Below are positions 57,025 to 64,000 of a stretch of DNA of 64,000 nucleotides, piece by piece. The notes beneath the pieces are model-generated. The model was not told the origin of the DNA, did not search any database, and saw only the letters and a list, made by a program, of their open reading frames with translations. The translations under genes and the position numbers were made by a program. Numbering within the stretch: the first letter of the stretch is position 1; each line of letters starts with the position of its first letter. The stretch covers positions 62,001 to 126,000 of the forward strand of contig WRHY01000005.1 in assembly GCA_009783025.1 (NCBI GenBank), in the 5' to 3' direction. The DNA comes from Desulfovibrionaceae bacterium (GTDB lineage: Bacteria; Desulfobacterota; Desulfovibrionia; Desulfovibrionales; Desulfovibrionaceae).

Positions 57025-57025
57025 G

Positions 57026-57395
57026 GAAAGCTGGAGTGGCTTTGACTGCCGCCCCGGCGCGGGATATTGTTTTGTCCTTACCGCATGCTCACGCGAAACA
57101 GACAAAGGGGTGAAGTGCGTTATTTTACTTCCGGGACTGAACGCCTTTTCTGATACTTCTCACCCAGCGCCACCTTGGCGAATCCTTTCTTGAGGCCTGT
57201 AGCCTTAACAGGCCTCCGGCTGAGACTCTGAAATTCTGAATAGAGGCTTGCAAATTTTTGCGCGGAGGATTATCTTGATATCAGGTGGGCCGGTTTGTGC
57301 GTGAACACTCTCCGGCCCTGGCAAGCCCATCCGCGTTTAATCGCTTAAGAACATGCCCCTGACGGAAATGGCGTTTCCTTCAGGGGCAAACCTGT
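57026..57395. other. Spacer between peptide loci 2 and 3
   Basis: No gene supported. Holds a GAGGCCTGT / ACAGGCCTC hairpin near 57192-57217 and the two 3' hairpins of locus 3: GGGCCGG...CCGGCCC at 57287-57318 and GCCCCTGA...TCAGGGGC at 57355-57387. Confidence 0.55.
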
Positions 57396-57479
57396 TTAGA
57401 CGTTCAAGAAACGTATAATCAGGGCCGCGAGAACGGCTGCCACCACAGCGGCAAGCACATTCATCAGGAACTTCGCCAT
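57396..57479 (-). CDS. 27-residue hydrophobic membrane peptide, locus 3
   Basis: Encodes MAKFLMNVLAAVVAAVLAAL plus IIRFLNV, a diverged relative of the peptides at loci 1 and 2 (x-F-L-x-N-V-L-A start and L-I-x-R-F/Y-L end kept). GGAGG precedes ATG 57479 within CCTTCCGGAAGGAGG, again able to fold over the ribosome site. Promoter TTGACG-N17-TACAGA (57518-57546). Downstream stems are kept in position but not in sequence. Confidence 0.72.
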   Translation of the reverse strand: MAKFLMNVLAAVVAAVLAALIIRFLNV

Positions 57480-57517
57480 AGGCGCACCCTCCTTCCGGAA
57501 GGGCCTGCCTGTGTTTC

Positions 57518-57546
57518 TCTGTAGCGTATGGCGTTTCTGCCGTCAA
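57518..57546 (-). promoter_or_regulatory. Promoter of small peptide locus 3
   Basis: Minus strand TTGACG (57541-57546), 17-bp spacer, TACAGA (57518-57523). Confidence 0.55.
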
Positions 57547-57580
57547 ATGTGGCCGCGTATGGATGAAAAACGGCCCTTGG

Positions 57581-59848
57581 TTATTCGTCCCCTTCACCCC
57601 CGCCCTCTTCGCCATCACCCTGCCTGTACTTGCAGCCCTTTTCCGGGCAGCCTACATAGGCCTTGCCGCCCCTGGGCTTTTTGACGGCCAGCAGGGGAGA
57701 GCCACAGTCCGGGCAGCTTCCCTGCACCGGCTCGTCCCACATGGCAAAGTCGCATTTGGGGTACTGGTCGCAGCCGTAAAAGAGCTTGCCCCGCTTGGAG
57801 CTTTTTTCCACCAGCACACCCTGCTTGCACTTGGGGCAGGGCACGCCGGTAGGAAAGGGGCGCGCATGCTTGCACTTGGGGTAGTTGGTGCAGGCAATGA
57901 AGCGACTGCCGGTGCGCGCCTTTTTAATTGCCAGGTCACTGCCGCAGTCCGGGCAGGCGCCCACGATTTCATATTGCGGCTGCTCGCGCTCCGCAATGCG
58001 CACCTCGCCCTTGTCATCCCGGTTGAAATTGCTGGTGAAGGTACACTCCGGGTAGCCGGAACAGGCCAGAAAAGGACCGGCCTTGCCGAACTTGATCAGC
58101 GTGGGCTTGGCGCACTGCGGACAGGCCAGACCGGACGGCAGACCGCCCTTGACCGAGCTCATGGCCTTGGCCGCCTGCTCCAGCGTGGGGTTGAATTCGG
58201 CGGAAAAACGGTTCAGCAGGGCGATCCAGTCTTCCTCGCCTTCAGCGATCTTGTCCAGGGCCTCTTCCATCTGGGCCGTGAACCCGACATCCATGAGATC
58301 GCGGAAATACTCGGTCAGCAGTTCGCAGACCACCCGGCCGAGATCCGTGACCGCAAAGTGCTTGTCCTCAAGCGCCGCGTATTCGCGCTCAATGAGCGTG
58401 GCAATGATGCTGGCGTATGTGGAAGGACGGCCGATGCCCTTTTCTTCCAACTCGCGCACCAGCGAGGCTTCGCTGTAGCGCGGCGGCGGCTGGGTGAACT
58501 TCTGCTCCTTCTCCAGCTTGTGCAAGGTCAGCGCCTGCCCGGCAGCCAGGGCGGGCAACTCCACCACATCCTCGCTCTTTTGCGGGGAAAGCGCGTAAAA
58601 ACCGGGAAAAAGCACGCGCTCGCCCTTGGCCCGGAACTGCGCGCCAGCGCAGGAAACCAGAACCACCGTGTCCTGCACCCTGGCCCCGGCCATCTGCGAA
58701 GCCAGAAAACGAGTCCAGATCAGGCGGTACAACTGGTATTGATCCGGAGCCACAAAAGGCTTGATGCTGTCCGGAGTGACAGCCACGTCCACCGGACGGA
58801 TGGCCTCGTGCGCATCCTGGGCCCCGCCCTTGGATTTGAAATGCCGGGCCTTGGGCGGATAGTAGTCCTTGCCCCAGGTGGCCTCGATAAAGGCCTTGGC
58901 CGCGTCCCTGGCATCGTCGGCAATGCGCACCGAATCAGTACGCATATAGGTGATCAAAGCCGTGGTCCCGGACTCGCCCAGGTCCACGCCCTCGTAAAGA
59001 CGCTGCGCCACGCTCATGGTGCGCTTGGCCGTGTAGCCCAGGCGCTGGTTGGCGGCCTGTTGCAGGGTGGAGGTGATGTAGGGCGGGGACGGGGACTTTT
59101 CCCGCTCCTTGACTTCCACCCCGTCCACAACAAAAGGCTGTCCCCGCAAACGGGCCTCAAGAGCCAGAGCGGCCTTTTCATCGCCGATAACCGGCTTCTT
59201 GCCGTCCACCTTATGCAGATCCGCCCGGAACACGGGCGGCTGGTCCGCTTCCAGAAAGGCCCGGAACAGCCAGTATTCCTCGGGCACAAAGGCCCGGCGC
59301 TCGGAATCGCGGTCCACCAGCAGACGCAAGGCCACGCTCTGCACCCGCCCGGCCGAGATGCCGCGCTTGACCTTTTTCCAGAGCAGCGGAGAAATCTTGT
59401 AGCCCACCAGACGGTCCAGCACCCGCCGGGCCTGCTGGGCGTCAAACAGATTGGCGTTCAGAGGGCGGGGATTGGCCAGGGCTTCCTGCACGGCCCGCTT
59501 GGTGATTTCGTTGAACTGAATGCGGCTGACCCGCTTGTCTTTGGTCTGATCCTCAATCAGCGCGGCCACATGCCAGGCAATGGCCTCGCCTTCGCGGTCC
59601 GGGTCAGGGGCCAGATAGATGTTGTCCGCCTTGGCCGCCGCACTGCGCAACTCGGCCACCACTTTTTCCTTGCCTGGAATGACTTCATACTGCGGGGCAA
59701 AATCATTGCCTTCATCCACGCCCAGGGTCTTGGAAGGCAGATCCCTGATATGGCCGATACTGGCCTGTACCGCGTAATTGTTGCCGAGAAACTTGCGTAT
59801 GGTCTTCACCTTGGCCGGTGATTCCACGATAATCAGATCTTTGCCCAT
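57581..59848 (-). CDS. topA: DNA topoisomerase I
   Basis: 755 residues. Type IA enzyme that relaxes negative supercoils. Toprim start KDLIIVESPAKVKTIRKFLG, metal site YLAPDPDREGEAIAWH, active-site Tyr in ALITYMRTDSVRI, and HEAIRPVDV. Four C-terminal Cys4 zinc-ribbon repeats (CPQC...C; CPDCGSDLAIKK; CPKCKQG; CPDCGSPLLAV). The acidic Gly/Glu tail is normal for the group. 16 bp separate it from the nitroreductase gene upstream. Confidence 0.97.
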   Translation of the reverse strand: MGKDLIIVESPAKVKTIRKFLGNNYAVQASIGHIRDLPSKTLGVDEGNDFAPQYEVIPGKEKVVAELRSAAAKADNIYLAPDPDREGEAIAWHVAALIEDQTKDKRVSRIQFNEITKRAVQEALANPRPLNANLFDAQQARRVLDRLVGYKISPLLWKKVKRGISAGRVQSVALRLLVDRDSERRAFVPEEYWLFRAFLEADQPPVFRADLHKVDGKKPVIGDEKAALALEARLRGQPFVVDGVEVKEREKSPSPPYITSTLQQAANQRLGYTAKRTMSVAQRLYEGVDLGESGTTALITYMRTDSVRIADDARDAAKAFIEATWGKDYYPPKARHFKSKGGAQDAHEAIRPVDVAVTPDSIKPFVAPDQYQLYRLIWTRFLASQMAGARVQDTVVLVSCAGAQFRAKGERVLFPGFYALSPQKSEDVVELPALAAGQALTLHKLEKEQKFTQPPPRYSEASLVRELEEKGIGRPSTYASIIATLIEREYAALEDKHFAVTDLGRVVCELLTEYFRDLMDVGFTAQMEEALDKIAEGEEDWIALLNRFSAEFNPTLEQAAKAMSSVKGGLPSGLACPQCAKPTLIKFGKAGPFLACSGYPECTFTSNFNRDDKGEVRIAEREQPQYEIVGACPDCGSDLAIKKARTGSRFIACTNYPKCKHARPFPTGVPCPKCKQGVLVEKSSKRGKLFYGCDQYPKCDFAMWDEPVQGSCPDCGSPLLAVKKPRGGKAYVGCPEKGCKYRQGDGEEGGGEGDE

Positions 59849-59863
59849 GCTGTTTTGTTACCC

Positions 59864-60430
59864 TTACTCAACCCAGTTCACGTTCCCGTCTCTGCGCAAC
59901 AGCACCTTGGGATTGGCGTCGTCCGCCGCGTACCCGAGGGAGGCCACACCGTGAATATAATTGCCGGACGGCACGCCCAGGCTGTCCAAAAGAATACGGA
60001 AGCCGGGTTCCGCGCACACGCTGCCGAGCTGGTTGACCCAGCAGGACCCCACGCCCAGAGAATACGCGGCCAGAAAGATGTTCTGGAGCGCGCAGGAACA
60101 GTCGGCCTCGTTCATGGGAGAGGCGTTCGGAGCGGCGGACACGATGATCAGCGCCGGAGCCCTGAAGCTCACATGATATGACTCATTGCCCACCATGGCT
60201 TTATAGCGGTTCTCGGGCATGCGTTCCACAGCCGCCTTGAGCTCGACGTTGATGCGGTCAATAAGGTCGCGGCCCTGCACCACGGTCAGATGCCAGGGCT
60301 GACGGTTCATGGCGCTGGGCGCCCACAACCCGGCCTCGACAATACGCTCCAGCACCTTCCTGGACACAGGCTTGTCCTGGTACTTGCGGATACTGCGGCG
60401 GTCGCGGATGGCGCGAAGGATATCGTTCAT
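59864..60430 (-). CDS. Nitroreductase family protein
   Basis: 188 residues from ATG 60430 (AGGAG 8 bp upstream). FMN-dependent oxidoreductase fold: IRDRRSIRKYQDKPVSRKVL (flavin-phosphate binding), GLWAPSAMNRQPWHLTVVQG, and LAAYSLGVGSCWVNQLG. Substrate unknown. The leader begins with the GATGCCGGTCGG motif also seen near the phage holin leader. Confidence 0.92.
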   Translation of the reverse strand: MNDILRAIRDRRSIRKYQDKPVSRKVLERIVEAGLWAPSAMNRQPWHLTVVQGRDLIDRINVELKAAVERMPENRYKAMVGNESYHVSFRAPALIIVSAAPNASPMNEADCSCALQNIFLAAYSLGVGSCWVNQLGSVCAEPGFRILLDSLGVPSGNYIHGVASLGYAADDANPKVLLRRDGNVNWVE

Positions 60431-60550
60431 CGGGAATTCTCCTTGTATAGATGCCGGTCGGCCGGAACAATCTTCAATAATAAGAGAATTTATTGAGGAA
60501 AACAAGAGCGTCGCGCCACAGTAAAGCGGAAACATGGCCTGCCGCGTAAA

Positions 60551-60573
60551 AGAAAAGGGGCCGAAGCCCCTTT
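60551..60573 (-). terminator. Terminator of second rhs locus
   Basis: AAAGGGGC-TTCG-GCCCCTTTTCT on the minus strand, the same C(TTCG)G hairpin as at 3287-3310, about 40 bp after the immunity gene stop. Confidence 0.75.
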
Positions 60574-60611
60574 CATGAACGACATGAGCGTGTCACGGCC
60601 CCATGTACCGT

Positions 60612-60941
60612 CTATCCGTCTTTCTTGGACGGCGGTTCTTCGGGCAAGGTTCCGTGCTCGCGCAAATACATGCGATCCAGTGCTTCTTTGGCGCGGGCAA
60701 CGTCTTCGTCCGTGTATTTTTTGGGCTTGCCTCCGCCGCGCCGCAGGGAGATGATGGAGAGAACAGTAATGGCGATGCCGCAAGGCAAAAAAATCCATCC
60801 AAACCAATCCACGACGGGAGCCTTCCCCACAAACAGCCCTCCCTTATAACCGCCATCGCCTGTTATTATGTTCCACCCGCCTAAGACAATCAACATAATG
60901 CCAAGGAATAGGCCCCAATACGGGCTATTGCCGTCGCCCAT
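60612..60941 (-). CDS. Two-TM putative RHS immunity protein, second locus
   Basis: 109 residues from ATG 60941 (GAGGAGGGAG upstream). Closest in layout to the orphan protein at 3426-3761: LGGWNIITGDGGYKGGLF between two TM segments, then KKYTDEDVARAKEALDRMYL. It follows the second rhs gene by 23 bp, as the first pair does. Differences between the three copies concentrate in the TM segments and the periplasmic loop, where a toxin tip would be recognised. Confidence 0.72.
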   Translation of the reverse strand: MGDGNSPYWGLFLGIMLIVLGGWNIITGDGGYKGGLFVGKAPVVDWFGWIFLPCGIAITVLSIISLRRGGGKPKKYTDEDVARAKEALDRMYLREHGTLPEEPPSKKDG

Positions 60942-60964
60942 TTCTCCCTCCTCAAAGTACAAGT

Positions 60965-62605
60965 CTATTTTTTGGAGTTTTTCCGCCTCTCGAGGTAGTC
61001 TACAAACTGTTTTACGATCGCTCCCGCTCCCCCGGCCACCGATGAGGGTGTAACCCAATTAGGATTCGCATATCCTTCTCCAAGCCTTGCGGCATGCGTT
61101 GCTCCTGTTACAATCTTATCCCCATATCGGCTAGCCTGAACCCTCGCCATAGCCCGCAGTCCAGCATCGGCTGCCGTTCGCCCGGCAGCGGCGGCCGCTC
61201 CCGGCGGCGCCACCACCGCAGCCGGCAGCGGCGAGGCGGCGGCGGAAATAAGGCTCGCCCTGGCAACCGTGGGAACCACGGCCTTTACTCCATCCTGCGC
61301 CTTTGTGCCGCCTTTGCCTTCCAGTTTATCCGCAGCCTTGGCCGCTCCGTAAGCGCCTCCCCGTCCCAGGCCCAGGGCGGCCGCTTTTCCCGCCAGACCC
61401 GCTGCTGCTGCCAGTCCCGCATACAACAGCAAGGGCGGAAACAACCCCGTGGGATCATTCATCGTAACCGGATCATCTATACAATAGTCATACAAGTCAT
61501 GATCCCCGCCCGTGTCCCCCAGCGGATCCGGCGCCGTAAACCTGCCCACTACCGGATCATAGTCCCGGTAGCCAAAGTGCACAAGGCCGGTATCCGGATC
61601 CTGCAACCCGCCCGCAAACCCTATGGGCATGTACAAGTCCGGAAAGCTATCCCGCAGTATCACCCCAAAGCTGTCCCGCTGGATTTCCTTGACCGGTCGG
61701 CCCTGCCTGTCGGTGAGGAGCTTGAGGGTTCCCACCTGATCCGTGCAGCAGTGGAGGTCAAGCACATCGCCGTACTTCTCGAAGAGAAGATGCATGCTGC
61801 GCATTGTCCGTTGCGCGGACATAACGTAGGGCCAGTCCCGGCTGGCGGCCACTACGTCTATATGCGGGCCGGGTTTCCAGACTTTGTGGTAAGGCATGCG
61901 GACAATGCGCACGCGGTCCAGAACGTCGTTTGTATCATAGAGAAAGGTATATTCCAGTTGGTGCTCGTGGTCCAGATAAGCTGCAAGCTGCAAGGCATTG
62001 CGCCACACATATTCCGCGACCAGGAGCTCATTCCTGAAGCGTTTGGCTGGAACGATGCGGTGTACGGGATCATATTCGTACCAGATTTTTCCGCCATAGC
62101 TGAGGTGTACTTTGTCCAGCAGGGTGTCCTTGCCGTAGGAAAACCTAGTCGTATCCCAGCGGTCCCGGCGCTCGGCCAGAGCTCCCTGTTTATTGTAGCT
62201 GAAGGAATACTCTCCGGCTTTGAACAGCTTGCCCTGCTTGTCGTACTCCAGACGGCCCTTGCCGCGATCGTAGCAGCCGCGATACTCGCGTTGTGCGCGT
62301 ACCCGCTGCCCGAGTTCGTTGTAGGCGTATTCTTCCACCAGCTTGTTGTTTCGGAAGGCTTTGAGCAGGTGGCCTTTTGGGTCGAAGTGGTAGATGAATT
62401 CGGTGGAGTCGTTGCCGTAGTGTTCGCGTTTTTTGTGGAGTTTTCCGTCCTGGTTATAGAAGCATTCTATGGTCAGGCCGTTGCGGGTGAGGGTGGCGTT
62501 TGCGGGGGGTGAGGTTGAGAGCTTGGGCTTGGATTCGAGTGGTGAACCGAGCAGACTTTGGCGGGGTGAGAATTGTTGATATGGCATGGGCGTGGGGTGG
62601 TGCAT
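60965..62605 (-). CDS. Short RHS-repeat protein, second copy
   Basis: 546 residues from ATG 62605, chosen because ACAGGAGAG lies just upstream; a longer frame to 62635 lacks a ribosome site. Paralogous to 1280-2908 along its whole length: shared N-terminus QQFSPRQSLLGSPLESKPKL, the RHS core (VHFGYRDYDPVVGRFTAPDP), then a tip that differs (FPPLLLYAGLAAAAGLAGKA; NPNWVTPSSVAGGAGAIVKQ). The central YD region and the final ~40 residues diverge most. Confidence 0.85.
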   Translation of the reverse strand: MHHPTPMPYQQFSPRQSLLGSPLESKPKLSTSPPANATLTRNGLTIECFYNQDGKLHKKREHYGNDSTEFIYHFDPKGHLLKAFRNNKLVEEYAYNELGQRVRAQREYRGCYDRGKGRLEYDKQGKLFKAGEYSFSYNKQGALAERRDRWDTTRFSYGKDTLLDKVHLSYGGKIWYEYDPVHRIVPAKRFRNELLVAEYVWRNALQLAAYLDHEHQLEYTFLYDTNDVLDRVRIVRMPYHKVWKPGPHIDVVAASRDWPYVMSAQRTMRSMHLLFEKYGDVLDLHCCTDQVGTLKLLTDRQGRPVKEIQRDSFGVILRDSFPDLYMPIGFAGGLQDPDTGLVHFGYRDYDPVVGRFTAPDPLGDTGGDHDLYDYCIDDPVTMNDPTGLFPPLLLYAGLAAAAGLAGKAAALGLGRGGAYGAAKAADKLEGKGGTKAQDGVKAVVPTVARASLISAAASPLPAAVVAPPGAAAAAGRTAADAGLRAMARVQASRYGDKIVTGATHAARLGEGYANPNWVTPSSVAGGAGAIVKQFVDYLERRKNSKK

Positions 62606-62731
62606 AGAGATTCTCTCCTGTGTAATTATTGACAAAATGAACGAAGCGGCCTCGGCGTGGAGGTCGAGTTGGGGGTATGTTGGGGGAGGCGGGAACAGGT
62701 AAGACTGGGGAGGGATGCTATATGTTTATAT

Positions 62732-62760
62732 ATATTAGCATAAAGGAAAAAGAAAAGCAA
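62732..62760 (-). promoter_or_regulatory. Promoter of second rhs locus
   Basis: Minus strand TTGCTT (62755-62760), 17-bp spacer, TAATAT (62732-62737) inside GCTAATATATATAAACATATAG, matching the first locus. The shared leader downstream has the GAGGCC inverted repeat. Confidence 0.6.
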
Positions 62761-62824
62761 GGAGCGGAGGGAAGCACTACCTTTTTCCCCTTGCAACAGA
62801 CAAGGTGAAAAGGCACAATACGCC

Positions 62825-63280
62825 ATGAAAGCCAAGGCGCGCCATCTGCTTCTGGGCAGCAGCGGGGAAGAGGCGGCCGTGCGCTACCTCAGGAGTCTCG
62901 GCTGGCGTATCCTGGAGCGCAACTGGCGGCCAAAGGGGGCGCGGCAGGGCCTGGAACTGGACATTGTGGCCGGAAACGGCGAGGAACTTGTCTTTGTAGA
63001 GGTGAAAACCCGCTCTTGCGGACCGGCCGAACAGCCGGGCGACAGCGAGGGCCATGGCATACCGGCATACGCGGCCTTTACCGCGCAAAAACAGGAACGC
63101 TTCGTGCGCGCCGCCAGACACTATCTGGCCGTGGAAGAAGTATGGTCCCGCCCCTGCCGTTTTGATCTCATCTGCATACAGCAAGGCCCTGACGGACGCA
63201 TGGAACTGGAGCACCACGATAATGTCATCGAAACCGGGCACATTGTGGATAGTGGCGACACCGCTTGGCAACCCTGGTGA
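62825..63280 (+). CDS. yraN: YraN-family (UPF0102) nuclease-fold protein
   Basis: 151 residues. Restriction-endonuclease-like fold: GSSGEEAAVRYLRSLGWRIL, ELDIVAGNGEELVFVEVKTR (D-ExK catalytic pattern), and SRPCRFDLICIQ. Function uncertain. Its 3' end overlaps rsmI in another frame, a common yraN-rsmI neighbour pair. The Shine-Dalgarno is weak. Confidence 0.92.
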   Translation: MKAKARHLLLGSSGEEAAVRYLRSLGWRILERNWRPKGARQGLELDIVAGNGEELVFVEVKTRSCGPAEQPGDSEGHGIPAYAAFTAQKQERFVRAARHYLAVEEVWSRPCRFDLICIQQGPDGRMELEHHDNVIETGHIVDSGDTAWQPW

Positions 63281-64000
63281 TCTTTCGCCAAGGGCCGGGC
63301 AGGTGCTTGCTTCTGTTTCCGGCATCCTGGCGGAAGACACCCGCAAAACAGGCAGCCTGCTCGCCCGTTGCGGGGTCAAGGCTCCCGCCTTTACCAGTTT
63401 TCACGACCATAACGAAGAAGCGCGCCTGCCCCAGGCGCTGGCCTGGCTCAAGGAAGGCAAATCCCTGGCCCTGGTCTCGGACGCGGGCACGCCGCTGCTC
63501 TCGGACCCCGGCTACAGACTGGTCCGGGCCTGCCGGAACGAAGGCATCCCCGTGTCGCCAATTCCCGGTCCGTCCGCTCCCCTGGCCGCGCTCAGCGCCA
63601 GCGGACTGCCGCCCTATCCGTTCGCCTTTCTGGGCTTTGCGCCGCGCAAAAAAGCGGAACGCGAAGCCTTTTTCGCCCCCTGGGCGGCCATTGCCGCCAC
63701 CCTGGTGTTCTTTGAACGCAAAGATCGCCTGGCGGAAACGCTGGACAGCGCCTTCAGAGCCCTGGGCAGAAGAGAGGCCTGCCTTGCCAGGGAGTTGACC
63801 AAACAGTATGAGGAATTTCTCTTTTTCGTTCTGGGAGAACATAACCCGCTGCCTGAACTGCTCGGGGAGATTACCGTTGTGCTGGGACCGCCCGATGAGC
63901 GCTCGCGCAGCACCATGGATGAAGTCGAAACCGTGCTGCGGGAGGAAAGCGCACGCGGCGGCAGGATGAAAGAGGTCGCGGCGCGCGCGCAAACCCGTCT
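63222..64000 (+). CDS. rsmI: 16S rRNA 2'-O-methyltransferase RsmI (cut by window edge)
   Basis: At least 259 residues, open at the window end. Methylates C1402 of 16S rRNA with SAM. Seen: KPGTLWIVATPLGNPGDLSP, RKTGSLLARCGVKAP, LVSDAGTPLLSDPGYRLVRA, PIPGPSAPLAALSASGLP. ATG 63222 is taken as the start because it gives the usual short lead before the ATPLGN loop; TTG 63243 is the alternative. It overlaps yraN by 59 bp. Confidence 0.93.
   Translation, partial: MSSKPGTLWIVATPLGNPGDLSPRAGQVLASVSGILAEDTRKTGSLLARCGVKAPAFTSFHDHNEEARLPQALAWLKEGKSLALVSDAGTPLLSDPGYRLVRACRNEGIPVSPIPGPSAPLAALSASGLPPYPFAFLGFAPRKKAEREAFFAPWAAIAATLVFFERKDRLAETLDSAFRALGRREACLARELTKQYEEFLFFVLGEHNPLPELLGEITVVLGPPDERSRSTMDEVETVLREESARGGRMKEVAARAQTR

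Larger units (their letters stand above)
56717..57025 (-). repeat. About 309-bp inverted duplication, right copy
   Basis: Minus-strand counterpart of 30669-30974, from CTTGAAATTATAGCTG (57025 downwards) to GTCAAC at 56717. Includes promoter, peptide gene, the 13-bp stem hairpin and the GGCCGG hairpin (about 56758-56791). Confidence 0.75.

Noticed and set aside
1..64000. CRISPR array, tRNA or rRNA genes
   Set aside because: No regularly spaced short repeats and no cloverleaf or rRNA sequence recognised by eye. A tRNAscan run would be decisive.

Overview
The window is bacterial, moderately GC-rich DNA. The housekeeping proteins and their order (guaB; secG-tpiA-rimI; a Rab-like GTPase/OmpA cluster; topA; yraN-rsmI) suggest a Desulfovibrio-like bacterium (Desulfovibrionaceae). 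That placement is inferred from protein resemblance, not from a search.

Layout. 1-887: 5' part of guaB (-). 1.1-3.8 kb: a short RHS protein gene, a two-TM putative immunity gene, a decayed RHS 3' end and a second immunity gene. 3.8-17.7 kb: chromosomal genes (secG, tpiA, rimI-like, Nudix-like, nagZ-like, phosphoesterase, 5-FTHF cyclo-ligase, pgeF, a GGDEF/GTPase/OmpA/coiled-coil cluster, RraA-like, DHA2 transporter). 18.3-27.4 kb: an RND efflux locus with two RND pumps, a membrane-fusion protein and an outer-membrane factor fused in frame to one pump. 27.5-31.3 kb: an accessory island with BrnTA, two HTH regulators, a PIN/RHH toxin-antitoxin pair, queC and a 25-residue hydrophobic peptide gene. 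31-56.4 kb: a podovirus-type prophage, nearly all on the minus strand, with a BPP-1-like head module (Bbp19, scaffold, capsid, Bbp16-like cement), T7-like tail tubes and fibre, terminase, holin, lysozyme and replication genes. No integrase was found. 56.7-57.5 kb: two more copies of the small hydrophobic peptide gene. 57.6-60.4 kb: topA and a nitroreductase. 60.6-62.8 kb: a second RHS/immunity locus, inverted relative to the first. 62.8-64 kb: yraN and the start of rsmI.

Cross-cutting signals. (1) A 127-bp palindromic mobile repeat (family A) occurs nine times. Its arms change together from copy to copy. One copy has a perfect 8-bp target duplication, two copies are translated in frame inside pgeF and the outer-membrane factor gene, and others form gene starts or stops. 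(2) A second repeat (family C) of three hairpins is nested inside one family A copy and also lies in frame inside a phage gene. (3) Three small-peptide loci share promoter and leader layout; two encode an identical 25-residue peptide with only synonymous changes. (4) Inside the prophage, a 964-residue protein with a zeta-kinase-like C-terminus is followed by three tandem acidic small proteins, and a predicted peptidoglycan amidase is followed by two exported DUF3828-type proteins. Both look like toxin-plus-protection modules. (5) Three near-identical minus-strand promoters look like a prophage promoter set.

No rRNA, tRNA, CRISPR array or complete insertion sequence was recognised.
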